The notes: a model not told the origin generated them from the sequence alone. A stretch of 6,540 nucleotides of DNA from Verrucomicrobiota bacterium (GCA_003641465.1 QNAJ01000085.1:1-6540); one strand, 5' to 3'; numbered from the stretch's first letter, positions 1-6,540 are shown. Translations and numbers: made by a program.

Positions 1-190
1 CCGCCAGCGGCACGCATGCCCATCTTGACAAGCAAGAAGAGGTCTGCTTTTAGGGGTCACTCTGTAATCTGTAATTGGCAATGCATCATGGAGCGGCCTT
101 CCTCCGATGGCGATCCGCATTTGCCGCACAGAGAGCCGCCCCCGAGAACGCGCTCAACGATCCATCAAACTCGTCAACCGCCGGGGACTC
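1..190. other. Left-edge region without a recognised gene
   Basis: This stretch lies downstream of the glycosyltransferase stop codon (minus strand). I see no coding sequence I can name. One minus-strand frame is open from an ATG at 120 to the window edge (40 codons, beginning MRIAIGGRPLHDALPI), but it has no good ribosome binding site and no family resemblance I trust. Positions about 41-100 are visibly less GC-rich than the coding DNA around them, and contain a 7-bp tandem repeat and the tag GGGGTCACTCTGTAAT at 53-68. No convincing hairpin plus T-run terminator was found after the stop at 191. A short stem, TCTTG/CAAGA at 23-27 and 33-37, is too weak to call. Confidence 0.5.
61..74. repeat. 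Two tandem copies of a 7-bp unit (TCTGTAA)
   Basis: TCTGTAA occurs at 61-67 and again at 68-74, immediately followed by TTGGCAA. On the minus strand this reads TTACAGATTACAGA just before GTGACCCC. It sits in the AT-richer non-coding patch at the left edge. It may be chance, or part of a dispersed intergenic repeat that continues beyond the window. The identity of the repeat is seen directly; any function is unknown. Confidence 0.4.
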
Positions 191-2269
191 TTACTCCGGG
201 AGCGGAAGGCTCGGATCGCGAAAGGGGCGGCCTTGGCCGTAAAGGCTGAGCCGCGAAAGTATTGTATGTAAGTAGCCCCGATCTTTCTCAGCGGCCGCAG
301 CGGACGCCTGGCGGCATAACTGTTCCGCTTCCTGGAACCTACCCTGCTCCGCCGCCCACATTCCCAGCACATCGAGCGCCAAGGCAGGATTGGTCGGGTG
401 ACGGACAAGTTTCCGGGCAATCTTGTCGGCGACCATCCGATTGCGTACCCGCGGGTCGGGATGGGCGCAGAGAATATAAAGCAAGTGTGCCAGCGGCTCG
501 GAGACGCAGCGGTCGGCAGCGTGTGCCTGAAAGAAATTCCGCACGGCGTACCACAATTTCCCTTCCCGCAGATACAGTGCACCGAGCATATCATGCGCCT
601 GCCACAGCCGCGGCCGCAGTCGGGCAGCAATTCCGGCATGCTCCTTTGCACGGCGGATGTCACCCAATCGCTCAAGGCAGACCGCCAGGTTAAGATGCGC
701 TTCGGCAAAATCCGGAGCGGCTTCCACAGCAGCCGAAAAGAAGCGTGCAGCATTCTGCCAGCGTCCTTCTCGCATACGCAACAGTCCGCAGGCGTGCAGG
801 GCGCGCGGCCAACCGGGTGCCAGAGAAAGCGCTAGAGCGAAATGTTCCCGCGCTGCGCGATGATCACCGGTGCGCATGGATCTCAGTCCCAGCAGGACCC
901 GCTGCTCCGCGGCAAAATCAAAGCCGTCCAGAGGTGCCGCAGCCCCACAATTCACGAGAAGGCCTGCCAGAATCACAGCCAGCCATCCCGCAACACGGCG
1001 AACACCGGAACCATTTGTCAGCAGGTGCCGCATCCCCAACGGCGCCAGAAGGCAGATTGCCGGAACCAGTGCCAGACGATAGCGCGAACAGACAGTAAAC
1101 ACCGGCAGCCAGACGATCGCTACCGCAAGGTAGCCCGCAAGCCAGAGCGCCCGCTTCCGATCTCTCCGGAACAGAGCAGGCAATCCCGCCGCAGCCAGAG
1201 GCGCGAGGATACCGAACGGAAGGAAGAATCCACCTGCGCCCACGGTGAGGGCACTCAGCAGCGGCGAGTGCCGGCGCTCCAGTGCCAGATCAAAAGTGCG
1301 CGGAAGCTCACGCGCACTGAGCAGAAGCCTCAACCGCCTGAGGTAGAGGCGCAGGAAGTCGGACGGGTGGGTTCCTATCCAGCACAGCGCGCGGGCGTAG
1401 AACCAGCGGTCAGCCCGTGCGGCGTCGCATATGCCGAAACTGCGCGGTTCCGCGTAGAGATATTCCCAATCCGGACCCGGACGCACCCGGCAGGTATCAT
1501 CGCCGGCCGGATTGTTGGCAAGGTAAAGATTCACGCCGCCGTTGACCGCAACCGGAATCAGCATCCCGGTTTCCCGGTAGTTATGATGTATCCCCGGCAA
1601 CAGGGGCAGGAAAACACCGAGCAGCGCGGCCCAGGTGGGAGCGCACCAAAAGGTCTTCCGCCTCGTCGCCAAGAACGCCCCGGCAACGGGAAGGACCGCC
1701 AGCGGCAGGTACATGGGTACGCACAGGCCCGCAAGACCGCCGCAGATACCGGCCGCCAGCCAAGCGAGGGTGCTGCCGCGAAGACCCGATCCGGCGAGCA
1801 AAAGCATCGCTGTCAGGAAAAACACCGCCAGTCCCGCGGGCAGCATCTGGAGATCGTAGAAGACCTGAGGGCCGTAGAGTGCGAAGAGGATACCTACCGC
1901 AAAAGAAAGTCTTGGAGGTATGCCCCAACTCCAGGCAAGGTAGAAAAGAAGGGCCGCCGCTGCCGCGCCGATCGCCCCCTGTACAAATGTCACGCTCACA
2001 TAGCTGCCGCCGGTGGCACCGTAGATTGCAGCAATAAACAGCGGATACAGCGGCGGCCGGAAGAACGGCCCGCGGGCCGCATTGCCCTGTAGTAGATCAA
2101 GCGCCTCTTGCTCGTACTCTTCACAGTCTACGATCGGTTCACCAAAAGTGGGCGCCCGGAGGGCCAGATCGCGCAAGACCGCAAGCCTGACTCCCAAGCC
2201 CACGATCAAAATGATGGTCGCGGCGCCGTGGGGCCACAGCAACGTTTTCGTCCCGCAGCCAGCTTTCAT
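191..2269 (-). CDS. GT39/ArnT-like membrane glycosyltransferase with C-terminal TPR domain
   Basis: This is a 692-residue integral membrane protein of the PMT/ArnT-like GT-C superfamily, whose members transfer a sugar from a polyprenyl-phosphate donor on the outer face of the cytoplasmic membrane. Residues about 16-440 hold many hydrophobic segments. The first extracytoplasmic loop carries the acidic motif D48-C-E-E-Y52 followed by R71-PPLYP-76, the usual position of the catalytic Asp and the conserved RPPLYP stretch in this family. NGGVNLYLANNPAGDD (243-258) and SRYRLALVP (395-403) are also typical. From about 455 to 590, and again near 640-680, there are consecutive TPR-like helix pairs (such as AREHFALALSLAPGWPRALH), giving a C-terminal protein-interaction domain. 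The ATG at 2269 was chosen because GGAGG lies 6 nt upstream; an in-frame ATG at 2317 would add 16 residues lacking hydrophobic character. The gene is divergent from def. Donor and acceptor cannot be deduced; the family is confident, the substrate is not. Confidence 0.87.
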   Translation of the reverse strand: MKAGCGTKTLLWPHGAATIILIVGLGVRLAVLRDLALRAPTFGEPIVDCEEYEQEALDLLQGNAARGPFFRPPLYPLFIAAIYGATGGSYVSVTFVQGAIGAAAAALLFYLAWSWGIPPRLSFAVGILFALYGPQVFYDLQMLPAGLAVFFLTAMLLLAGSGLRGSTLAWLAAGICGGLAGLCVPMYLPLAVLPVAGAFLATRRKTFWCAPTWAALLGVFLPLLPGIHHNYRETGMLIPVAVNGGVNLYLANNPAGDDTCRVRPGPDWEYLYAEPRSFGICDAARADRWFYARALCWIGTHPSDFLRLYLRRLRLLLSARELPRTFDLALERRHSPLLSALTVGAGGFFLPFGILAPLAAAGLPALFRRDRKRALWLAGYLAVAIVWLPVFTVCSRYRLALVPAICLLAPLGMRHLLTNGSGVRRVAGWLAVILAGLLVNCGAAAPLDGFDFAAEQRVLLGLRSMRTGDHRAAREHFALALSLAPGWPRALHACGLLRMREGRWQNAARFFSAAVEAAPDFAEAHLNLAVCLERLGDIRRAKEHAGIAARLRPRLWQAHDMLGALYLREGKLWYAVRNFFQAHAADRCVSEPLAHLLYILCAHPDPRVRNRMVADKIARKLVRHPTNPALALDVLGMWAAEQGRFQEAEQLCRQASAAAAEKDRGYLHTILSRLSLYGQGRPFRDPSLPLPE

Positions 2270-2275
2270 CCTGGG

Positions 2276-2280
2276 CCTCC
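2276..2280 (-). promoter_or_regulatory. Ribosome binding site GGAGG of the glycosyltransferase
   Basis: The minus strand reads GGAGG-CCCAGG-ATG, a near-perfect Shine-Dalgarno with a 6-nt spacer to the ATG at 2269. It decides the start in favour of 2269 over the in-frame ATG at 2317. It is the clearest ribosome binding site in the window; the other genes have weak or poorly spaced ones. Confidence 0.75.
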
Positions 2281-2340
2281 GGCTATCGCCACGGCAGCCC
2301 AACGGCCCATACCGCAACGGGAGCGCGCACGGGGATGCGG

Positions 2341-2369
2341 TTGAATTGAAGGCCGTTCACCTGTATGGT
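2341..2369 (+). promoter_or_regulatory. Candidate sigma70-type promoter for def
   Basis: TTGAAT at 2341-2346 and TATGGT at 2364-2369 are separated by exactly 17 bp, resembling -35 and -10 elements. Transcription would then begin near 2376, downstream of the ATG at 2365 but upstream of the in-frame ATG at 2395. If real, this makes 2395 the functional start. It lies in the divergent gap between the glycosyltransferase and def. I found no equally good match facing the glycosyltransferase. This is a consensus match only; promoter consensus in this lineage is not established from the window. Confidence 0.35.
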
Positions 2370-2952
2370 TGAAGAACAGGATGTCCGAAAACAGATGAGA
2401 CTGCCGCTTCAGATATATGGATCCCCCTCTTTGCGCCGGAGGGCCCGGCAAGTTCCCGAGGTGGACCGGGAGGTACGGAAACTCGCCTCGGACATGCTTG
2501 ATACCATGCATCTCGAGAAAGGAATCGGTCTGGCTGCGGAGCAGGTGGGTGCAGATATTGCGCTGTGCGTGGTCGAGATTCCTCCCGAGTACGACCGGGA
2601 TCCTTCCGGCAGGCGGCTTAATCCGGGCCTTCGGATGCCTCTGATCCTGGTCAACCCACGTATTTCCTGTCCTTCCACGCAATCTGCCGTTGCTGAGGAG
2701 GGGTGCCTCAGCTTCCCGGGGATCTACGTACCGATAAGGCGAACCGCGGAGGTCAAGGTGCAGTATCTGTCCCTCGAAAATGAGGAACGAGATATTCTGT
2801 GCCGGGGACTTCTGGCCCGTGCCATTCAACATGAGGTTGACCATCTTAATGGCGTACTCATCATTGATCGCATTCCGGTGCTGCGGCGCCTGTTGCTTTT
2901 GCCCCGTCTCCTGCAATTGAAACGCATCGCTTCTCAGGAAAGATCCGCCTGA
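2365..2952 (+). CDS. def: Peptide deformylase
   Basis: This metal-dependent cytosolic hydrolase removes the formyl group from the N-terminal formyl-methionine of nascent proteins. All three family motifs are present in 195 residues: motif I GIGLAAEQ (53-60, with oxyanion Gln60), motif II EGCLS (112-116, metal ligand Cys114) and motif III HEVDH (156-160, metal ligands His156 and His160, catalytic Glu157). Motif I has Glu59 where most bacterial enzymes have Pro. A charged loop at about 74-90 (PEYDRDPSGRRLNPGLR) and a basic, leucine-rich C-terminal tail (about 170-195) make it longer than the 169-residue E. coli enzyme. The start is uncertain. The ATG at 2365 has only GAAGG 12 nt upstream, whereas the ATG at 2395 gives MRLPLQIYGSPSL, which fits the normal family N-terminus, and a promoter match would place the transcript start between them. 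No fmt gene lies beside it. It converges with parA, overlapping its 3' end by 19 bp. Confidence 0.95.
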   Translation: MVEEQDVRKQMRLPLQIYGSPSLRRRARQVPEVDREVRKLASDMLDTMHLEKGIGLAAEQVGADIALCVVEIPPEYDRDPSGRRLNPGLRMPLILVNPRISCPSTQSAVAEEGCLSFPGIYVPIRRTAEVKVQYLSLENEERDILCRGLLARAIQHEVDHLNGVLIIDRIPVLRRLLLLPRLLQLKRIASQERSA

Positions 2953-3860
2953 CCCTCCTGCAGAAGCGCTCCGTCGTCTGACCGACCGGGTTCCGGTGCG
3001 GCAACCTCCGCAACCTGTATCCCTGCACCGGGGAATCCGGCACCGCGCGTATTTTCTTCCGCCGCAACCGGCTGCTGCGCGGCGAGCCCGTGGCGGGCCA
3101 TAAACTCGGCCGCCAACTGGCGGTAGGCTTGCGCCGCGATCCCGCGCGGATCGTAGCGGGTCACCGGCACACCGTGACTCGGAGCTTCACCGAGTCTCAC
3201 CGTACGCGGGATCAGTGTATTGTAGACTAGTTCCGGAAAATGCCGCCTCACTTCGTGAACAACCTGCTGGGCCAGGTTGGTGCGGCGGTCATACATCGTC
3301 ATAAGTATACCTTCCACACGCAGTCCCGGATTGGTTCCACCGGTCCGGAGTCGCTGAACCAGTCCCACCATTACGCTCAACCCTTCCAGGGCGTAATACT
3401 CGCACTGCAGCGGAATCAGAACCGCATCGGCGGCAACCAGCGCATTCACGGTAAGGATGCCGAGAGAGGGAGGGCAATCCAGGAACACGAAATCATATTG
3501 CAGGTCCTTTCGCAGGTCGGCCAGCGCTCGGCGCATTCGGTGGAGATACTCTTCGCCCCGGGCAATATCAACTTCCGCTCCCACCAGATCCAGTTCCGCA
3601 GGGACCGCGTCAAGGCCGGGCACCGGCGTGCTGACAACCTGTTCCTGGATCCCCTTCTCCCCTAAAAGCACGGGATATATACTGCTCTGTTCCCGCTTCT
3701 CGATTCCCAGCCCGCTGGTAGCATTTGCTTGGGGATCAACATCCACCAGCAGAACCTTCAACCCGTTCTCCGCCAGACAGGCCGACAGATTTATGGCGGT
3801 GGTGGTCTTGCCAACACCACCCTTCTGATTGGCGACCGCTATTACGCGGGATTCCATCAT
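2934..3860 (-). CDS. parA: ParA/Soj-family partitioning ATPase
   Basis: This deviant Walker ATPase binds DNA and dimerises on ATP. Chromosomal relatives work with ParB and parS sites to segregate or position origins. In the 308-residue reading, KGGVGKTT (13-20) is the deviant P-loop with signature Lys13 and catalytic-loop Lys18; VDVDPQANAT follows as the A' motif (Asp40, Asp42), and FLDCPPSLG (126-134) is Walker B. The chain matches Soj-type proteins to about residue 258, without the N-terminal helix-turn-helix domain of P1/F-type plasmid ParA. The last 50 residues are an Ala/Gly/Glu-rich, probably disordered tail beyond the usual family end. The start is ATG at 3860, or the adjacent ATG at 3857, preceded by GGGTGG 7 nt upstream. 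A GTG at 3929 would overlap the upstream gene and add 23 non-conserved residues. The gene lies 49 bp downstream of the membrane protein gene, probably cotranscribed. No parB follows, because the 3' end runs into convergent def. Confidence 0.93.
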   Translation of the reverse strand: MMESRVIAVANQKGGVGKTTTAINLSACLAENGLKVLLVDVDPQANATSGLGIEKREQSSIYPVLLGEKGIQEQVVSTPVPGLDAVPAELDLVGAEVDIARGEEYLHRMRRALADLRKDLQYDFVFLDCPPSLGILTVNALVAADAVLIPLQCEYYALEGLSVMVGLVQRLRTGGTNPGLRVEGILMTMYDRRTNLAQQVVHEVRRHFPELVYNTLIPRTVRLGEAPSHGVPVTRYDPRGIAAQAYRQLAAEFMARHGLAAQQPVAAEENTRGAGFPGAGIQVAEVAAPEPGRSDDGALLQEGQADLS

Positions 3861-3913
3861 CCTGCCGCCACCCGGCAAATTTCTTCCCGGAGACCAACCT
3901 TGAGCATAATCAT
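3857..3913 (-). other. Possible 18-codon mini-ORF bridging the membrane protein gene and parA
   Basis: The minus strand reads MIMLKVGLREEICRVAAG then stop. Its ATG (3913-3911) overlaps the TGA of the upstream gene (3912-3910) as ATGA. Its own TGA (3859-3857) overlaps the ATG of parA (3860-3858), again as ATGA. A GGGGGG run at 3914-3919 is well placed for its second ATG (3907-3905). The geometry would permit translational coupling across the gap. However, the same frame is open far upstream to about 4456 as a shadow of the membrane protein gene, so the reading frame itself may be an accident of composition. The peptide resembles nothing I know. Confidence 0.15.
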
Positions 3914-6390
3914 CCCCCCGCCTGCGCACAAGGCCGCCGTGGGGTGCTCCCGAGAGGACCCAACCTCTGTGCCAGAAGCGGCATCAGTGCGTACAGCGCC
4001 GCCACCACCGCAAGGGTAACCGTGTGCCCCAAATGAATATCGAGAAGCAGCACCAGAGGACCTGCTGCAAGAGAAGCCAGTCCGCTCACCGCCCAGGCCC
4101 AGGCCGCCGCCTGCCCGCCGCAGCTCGCAACCAGCAGAGCAAGGCCGTTGGGAAAGGGCACGCCCATGGCGAGTCCCAGCGGAATCAGCAGCACTGTGCG
4201 AACGAGAATCCCTTGCCAGCCAGCCCATGCAGTCCCGGGAAGGACGCGAACCGCAATCGCCGTCAAGAGCGCCATGCCCGCGACGGCAGACGCGGCTATG
4301 CGGACAGCGCGGATTCCCCCGCCCCGGGACAGGAGCGCTCCTGCAGAGGCACTGGTCATCAGCACCCCTACGACCAGCGCGAATTCGTGCAGCGGCCTCA
4401 TCCACATGCGCGAGAACACCTGCAGCGTCACCACTTCCACGGCTACGAATCCGCATCCGGTGAGCAGAAAATACATCAGCGCAGCCGCCCGCTGGTATGA
4501 CCGGTCAACGCGTGCCGCACGTGGAAATAGCGGCAGTACCGCCAGCACCCCGCCACCCGCCAGGACCGCGCACTGAAACGCGGCGATAAGGAGGATCAGA
4601 TAGCCCCACTCGCTGAAGGGCAGCCATTCCCACCTCATCCTGCTCAGCAGTCCGGGCAGAGCCGCCGGACGAAAAGTCACCCCGAAATAGGGACGGTCGT
4701 CAGTGACCGGGGTCAGGTCGAACGGCGAATCACTTTCCCGCATCACCTGTTTGCGGCCGAGCAGGTCCGTGGCGAGGAGATAGTAATACGGGCGATCGAG
4801 AACAGTGTACCGGTTGACTTCGTCAGGCGATATGTCCGGCAGCCACCACACGTCGAAGCTTTCGGCCTGTGAAAATCGGCGTATCCGCCGGCATTCAGCC
4901 CGCGACAGCGGGCGCCGGCTGGCCAGCAGAGTAGCCACATTCCAGGTGCGTATACACGCAATGTACCGGCCCGCGGGTGAAAGCCCTTCTTGCTCACAGG
5001 CTTTTACCAGGGTCGCCAGCAGGCGGATGGCGTCGCGCGGCGGTCGCTTCAGCCGACAGGTGACGGAAAGCAGCCCGCGGGGTGCAAGGTGCCGCAGCAG
5101 GGCGCAGAGACCCTCCACAGTAATCAGGTAATCGCAGTCAACCGCCTCCCATCCCGCCAGCCCGGTATGCCCCACTCCATGCAGAGTCACCTCGACCAGA
5201 TCGTAGGTTCCGGTGGACCGTTCCACGTACGCACGCAAATCCGACACACCGAAAGCGACACCCGGAGCTGAAAAAATCTCCCCGGCGAGATGATCCAGCA
5301 ATCGGACCGTGCAGCCCACCGGTACGTTCTGTTCAACTGCCTCGATCCGTCCGCTGGCATGCCTGAGCGCGCGCAGCAATTCGGTCCCGCCGTCAACACC
5401 CAGCAGGAGAACCGTCTTCGGCTGCCTCAACGCATAGGGCAGCGCGCTGCTGAGATGGTCGCTCCACTCGAGCGATTGGTCTTTATCGGCTTGGACCGGA
5501 GGTCGCGGACGGTTTATGACCGCTGCCAGATCACCATCGCAAAAGACACCAATCTGAGAAAGAACCGGTAGTGCGGGGGCAGCAGAGCCGGGCTGGCCGG
5601 GGGTTTCTCTGATAAGGGCGGACTCTATCGCCGTTATCCATCCATCGGGGAAAAAGGCTTCGTGCAATACACGGTACTCACCCGAAGCCCGCACCACAGA
5701 AAGTTGTTTGAACTGGGACAATGGCAACTTGAGAAAGGGCAGACACGCCAGTCCGATTGAGATGATCGCAAGCAGCCGAACGACGCGCACTCGGCGTAGC
5801 GCAACGACACCCAGCAGTGCGGGGATGAAAGCCTCCCACGCGACGATCACCGGGCTCTGGAGATACATCATCGCCAGTGCCACGCCCAATGCCGCAGCTC
5901 CGCCCAGCATGGAAGCCGCGTAAACCAGAAATATGTGCCGCTGCAGCAGCCGAAAAATCACCGCGGTCACCGCGGATCCAAAGAAAAAAGGCATCAGCAG
6001 GGGTACATACGCAAACGCCAACCGGAGAAAGCCCCGGCGGGATCCGATCACTATCACCGGGTCCGGAGCCGTCCCCAGCACAATCCACAGGCATAGTGGG
6101 ATGGTCACCGCCGCCAGTGCCGTCAGCCTGGGCAGCCAGCGATTACCGGCAGAGGATCCTGCTTCCCTGCGGAGCAGGATGGCCGCCGCAGCCCCGCCCA
6201 AGCCCACGCCGAAAAGCGAAACCGATATCGCCAGATAGGCAAATTGATGGCCGCAGGCCACGGAAAGGATGCGGTTCATCGAAATCTGGAACCACATCCC
6301 CGCCGCGCTGACCGCCGCCGCAGTAACCAACAGTCGGCGTGAGGTACGTCTGTCCGGAGGCTCTACCAGATCTTTCCCGGAAAACTCCAT
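3910..6390 (-). CDS. Spermidine-synthase-like multi-pass membrane protein
   Basis: This 826-residue protein has about seven hydrophobic segments at 20-221, a soluble domain at about 222-590, and six or seven more helices at 595-810. The soluble domain has the Rossmann methyltransferase-like fold of spermidine synthase: VLLLGVDGGTELL (327-339) corresponds to the nucleotide-binding glycine loop, VEQN (352-355) to the acidic end of strand 2, and YDLVEVTL (396-403) to strand 4. DYLITVEGLCALLRHLAPRGLLSVT, PVTDDRPYF (561-569) and GVPFPNGLALL (743-752) are hallmarks of the large membrane spermidine-synthase-like proteins found in many bacteria. Where true SpeE has DSTDP with polyamine-binding acids, this protein has TLHGV (402-406), so aminopropyl transfer looks unlikely; the biochemical role is unknown. 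The ATG at 6390 is used because an in-frame stop lies 54 nt upstream and no other ATG, GTG or TTG intervenes; no clear Shine-Dalgarno precedes it. It lies directly upstream of parA on the same strand. Confidence 0.85.
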   Translation of the reverse strand: MEFSGKDLVEPPDRRTSRRLLVTAAAVSAAGMWFQISMNRILSVACGHQFAYLAISVSLFGVGLGGAAAAILLRREAGSSAGNRWLPRLTALAAVTIPLCLWIVLGTAPDPVIVIGSRRGFLRLAFAYVPLLMPFFFGSAVTAVIFRLLQRHIFLVYAASMLGGAAALGVALAMMYLQSPVIVAWEAFIPALLGVVALRRVRVVRLLAIISIGLACLPFLKLPLSQFKQLSVVRASGEYRVLHEAFFPDGWITAIESALIRETPGQPGSAAPALPVLSQIGVFCDGDLAAVINRPRPPVQADKDQSLEWSDHLSSALPYALRQPKTVLLLGVDGGTELLRALRHASGRIEAVEQNVPVGCTVRLLDHLAGEIFSAPGVAFGVSDLRAYVERSTGTYDLVEVTLHGVGHTGLAGWEAVDCDYLITVEGLCALLRHLAPRGLLSVTCRLKRPPRDAIRLLATLVKACEQEGLSPAGRYIACIRTWNVATLLASRRPLSRAECRRIRRFSQAESFDVWWLPDISPDEVNRYTVLDRPYYYLLATDLLGRKQVMRESDSPFDLTPVTDDRPYFGVTFRPAALPGLLSRMRWEWLPFSEWGYLILLIAAFQCAVLAGGGVLAVLPLFPRAARVDRSYQRAAALMYFLLTGCGFVAVEVVTLQVFSRMWMRPLHEFALVVGVLMTSASAGALLSRGGGIRAVRIAASAVAGMALLTAIAVRVLPGTAWAGWQGILVRTVLLIPLGLAMGVPFPNGLALLVASCGGQAAAWAWAVSGLASLAAGPLVLLLDIHLGHTVTLAVVAALYALMPLLAQRLGPLGSTPRRPCAQAGG

Positions 6391-6444
6391 GGCGACCAGG
6401 CGGTCTATGGACCGGGTCGAGGCTGCAGGAATCAGCCAGCCCGG

Positions 6445-6540
6445 TCATTGGATCCCTGTCTGCGAGTATGGACCGCGCGAGGAATCACTCCAGCTTTTTC
6501 CAGCAGCGGCATGGCTCAGATCCCTGACCTGATGATAGAG
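6445..6540 (-). CDS. Probable C-terminal end of an unidentified gene entering from the right edge
   Basis: One minus-strand frame is open from the window edge to a TGA at 6447-6445, giving 31 residues beginning LYHQVRDLSHAAAGKSW and ending SQTGIQ. The other two minus-strand frames are closed by stops inside this stretch. The stop lies 54 bp before the start of the membrane spermidine-synthase-like gene, a normal spacing for an upstream gene in the same transcription unit. I do not recognise the peptide, and 31 codons can be open by chance at this base composition. The alternative is that 6391-6540 is simply an upstream leader or promoter region. Confidence 0.3.
   Translation of the reverse strand, partial: LYHQVRDLSHAAAGKSWSDSSRGPYSQTGIQ

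Noticed and set aside
72..91. Minus-strand peptide HDALPI, identical to a known sequencing-adapter-derived artefact peptide
   Set aside because: The underlying bases (CATGATGCATTGCCAATT) differ from the adapter at many positions, so this is a coincidence at the amino-acid level and not contamination.
170..205. CCGG-containing inverted segments around the glycosyltransferase stop as a terminator
   Set aside because: Only four pairs form cleanly and no T-run follows on the minus strand.
154..753. A 199-codon minus-strand open frame overlapping the glycosyltransferase 3' end
   Set aside because: It is in a different frame within well-supported TPR coding sequence, with Arg/Ser-rich composition and no family resemblance.
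842..2092. A 416-codon open frame on the plus strand
   Set aside because: It is antisense to the glycosyltransferase, is rich in Arg, Gln and Pro, has no recognisable motif, and is explained by the high GC content and codon bias of the real gene opposite.
4511..4526. A CACGTG core with GGAAAT to its right, resembling half of a parS site
   Set aside because: The left half does not match the TGTTTC/TGTTCC arm expected for parS, and the site lies inside coding sequence.
6143..6448. A 101-codon minus-strand frame whose ATG overlaps the stop at 6445
   Set aside because: It lies mostly inside the N-terminal membrane region of the 826-residue protein in another frame and has low-complexity Arg/Gly-rich content.
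6511..6540. Plus-strand ATG reading MAQIPDLMIE into the right edge
   Set aside because: There is no ribosome binding site upstream, and ten codons are too few to support a gene start.

Overview
The window is high-GC bacterial DNA, probably chromosomal, carrying four confidently read protein genes and a short probable gene end at the right edge. No rRNA, tRNA, CRISPR array, transposase, phage gene or recombination site was recognised. The peptide deformylase has a charged loop after its second strand and Glu where most bacterial enzymes have Pro in motif I (GLAAEQ). From memory, these traits suggest the Verrucomicrobiota/Kiritimatiellota side of the PVC bacteria. That placement is tentative and was not tested by any search.

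Layout, left to right. Positions 1-190 hold no clear gene; part of this stretch is visibly less GC-rich than the rest and includes a small tandem repeat. Positions 191-2269 (minus) encode a large membrane glycosyltransferase of the GT39/ArnT/PMT-like type with a C-terminal TPR domain. A 95-125 bp divergent intergenic region follows, then a peptide deformylase gene (def) on plus up to 2952. It converges with, and overlaps by 19 bp, a ParA/Soj-type ATPase gene on minus (2934-3860). Upstream of parA on the same strand, 49 bp away, is an 826-residue membrane protein gene (3910-6390) with a degenerate spermidine-synthase-like domain between two blocks of membrane helices. Positions 6445-6540 hold an open frame on minus that enters from outside the window and ends 54 bp before the 826-residue gene. 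It may be the tail of another gene in the same transcription unit.

How the genes fit together. The minus-strand run (partial gene, membrane spermidine-synthase-like protein, parA) looks like one transcription unit. Deformylase and the glycosyltransferase are transcribed divergently from the region around 2270-2395. The functions are mixed: N-terminal Met deformylation, chromosome partitioning or positioning, lipid-linked sugar transfer, and an unknown membrane function. There is no obvious shared pathway, and I do not see convincing evidence of a new multi-gene system. The points most worth checking are the membrane spermidine-synthase homologue that has lost the polyamine-site acidic residues, ParA with no ParB at its 3' side, a possible stop/start-overlapping mini-ORF between those two genes, and the GT39-TPR architecture.
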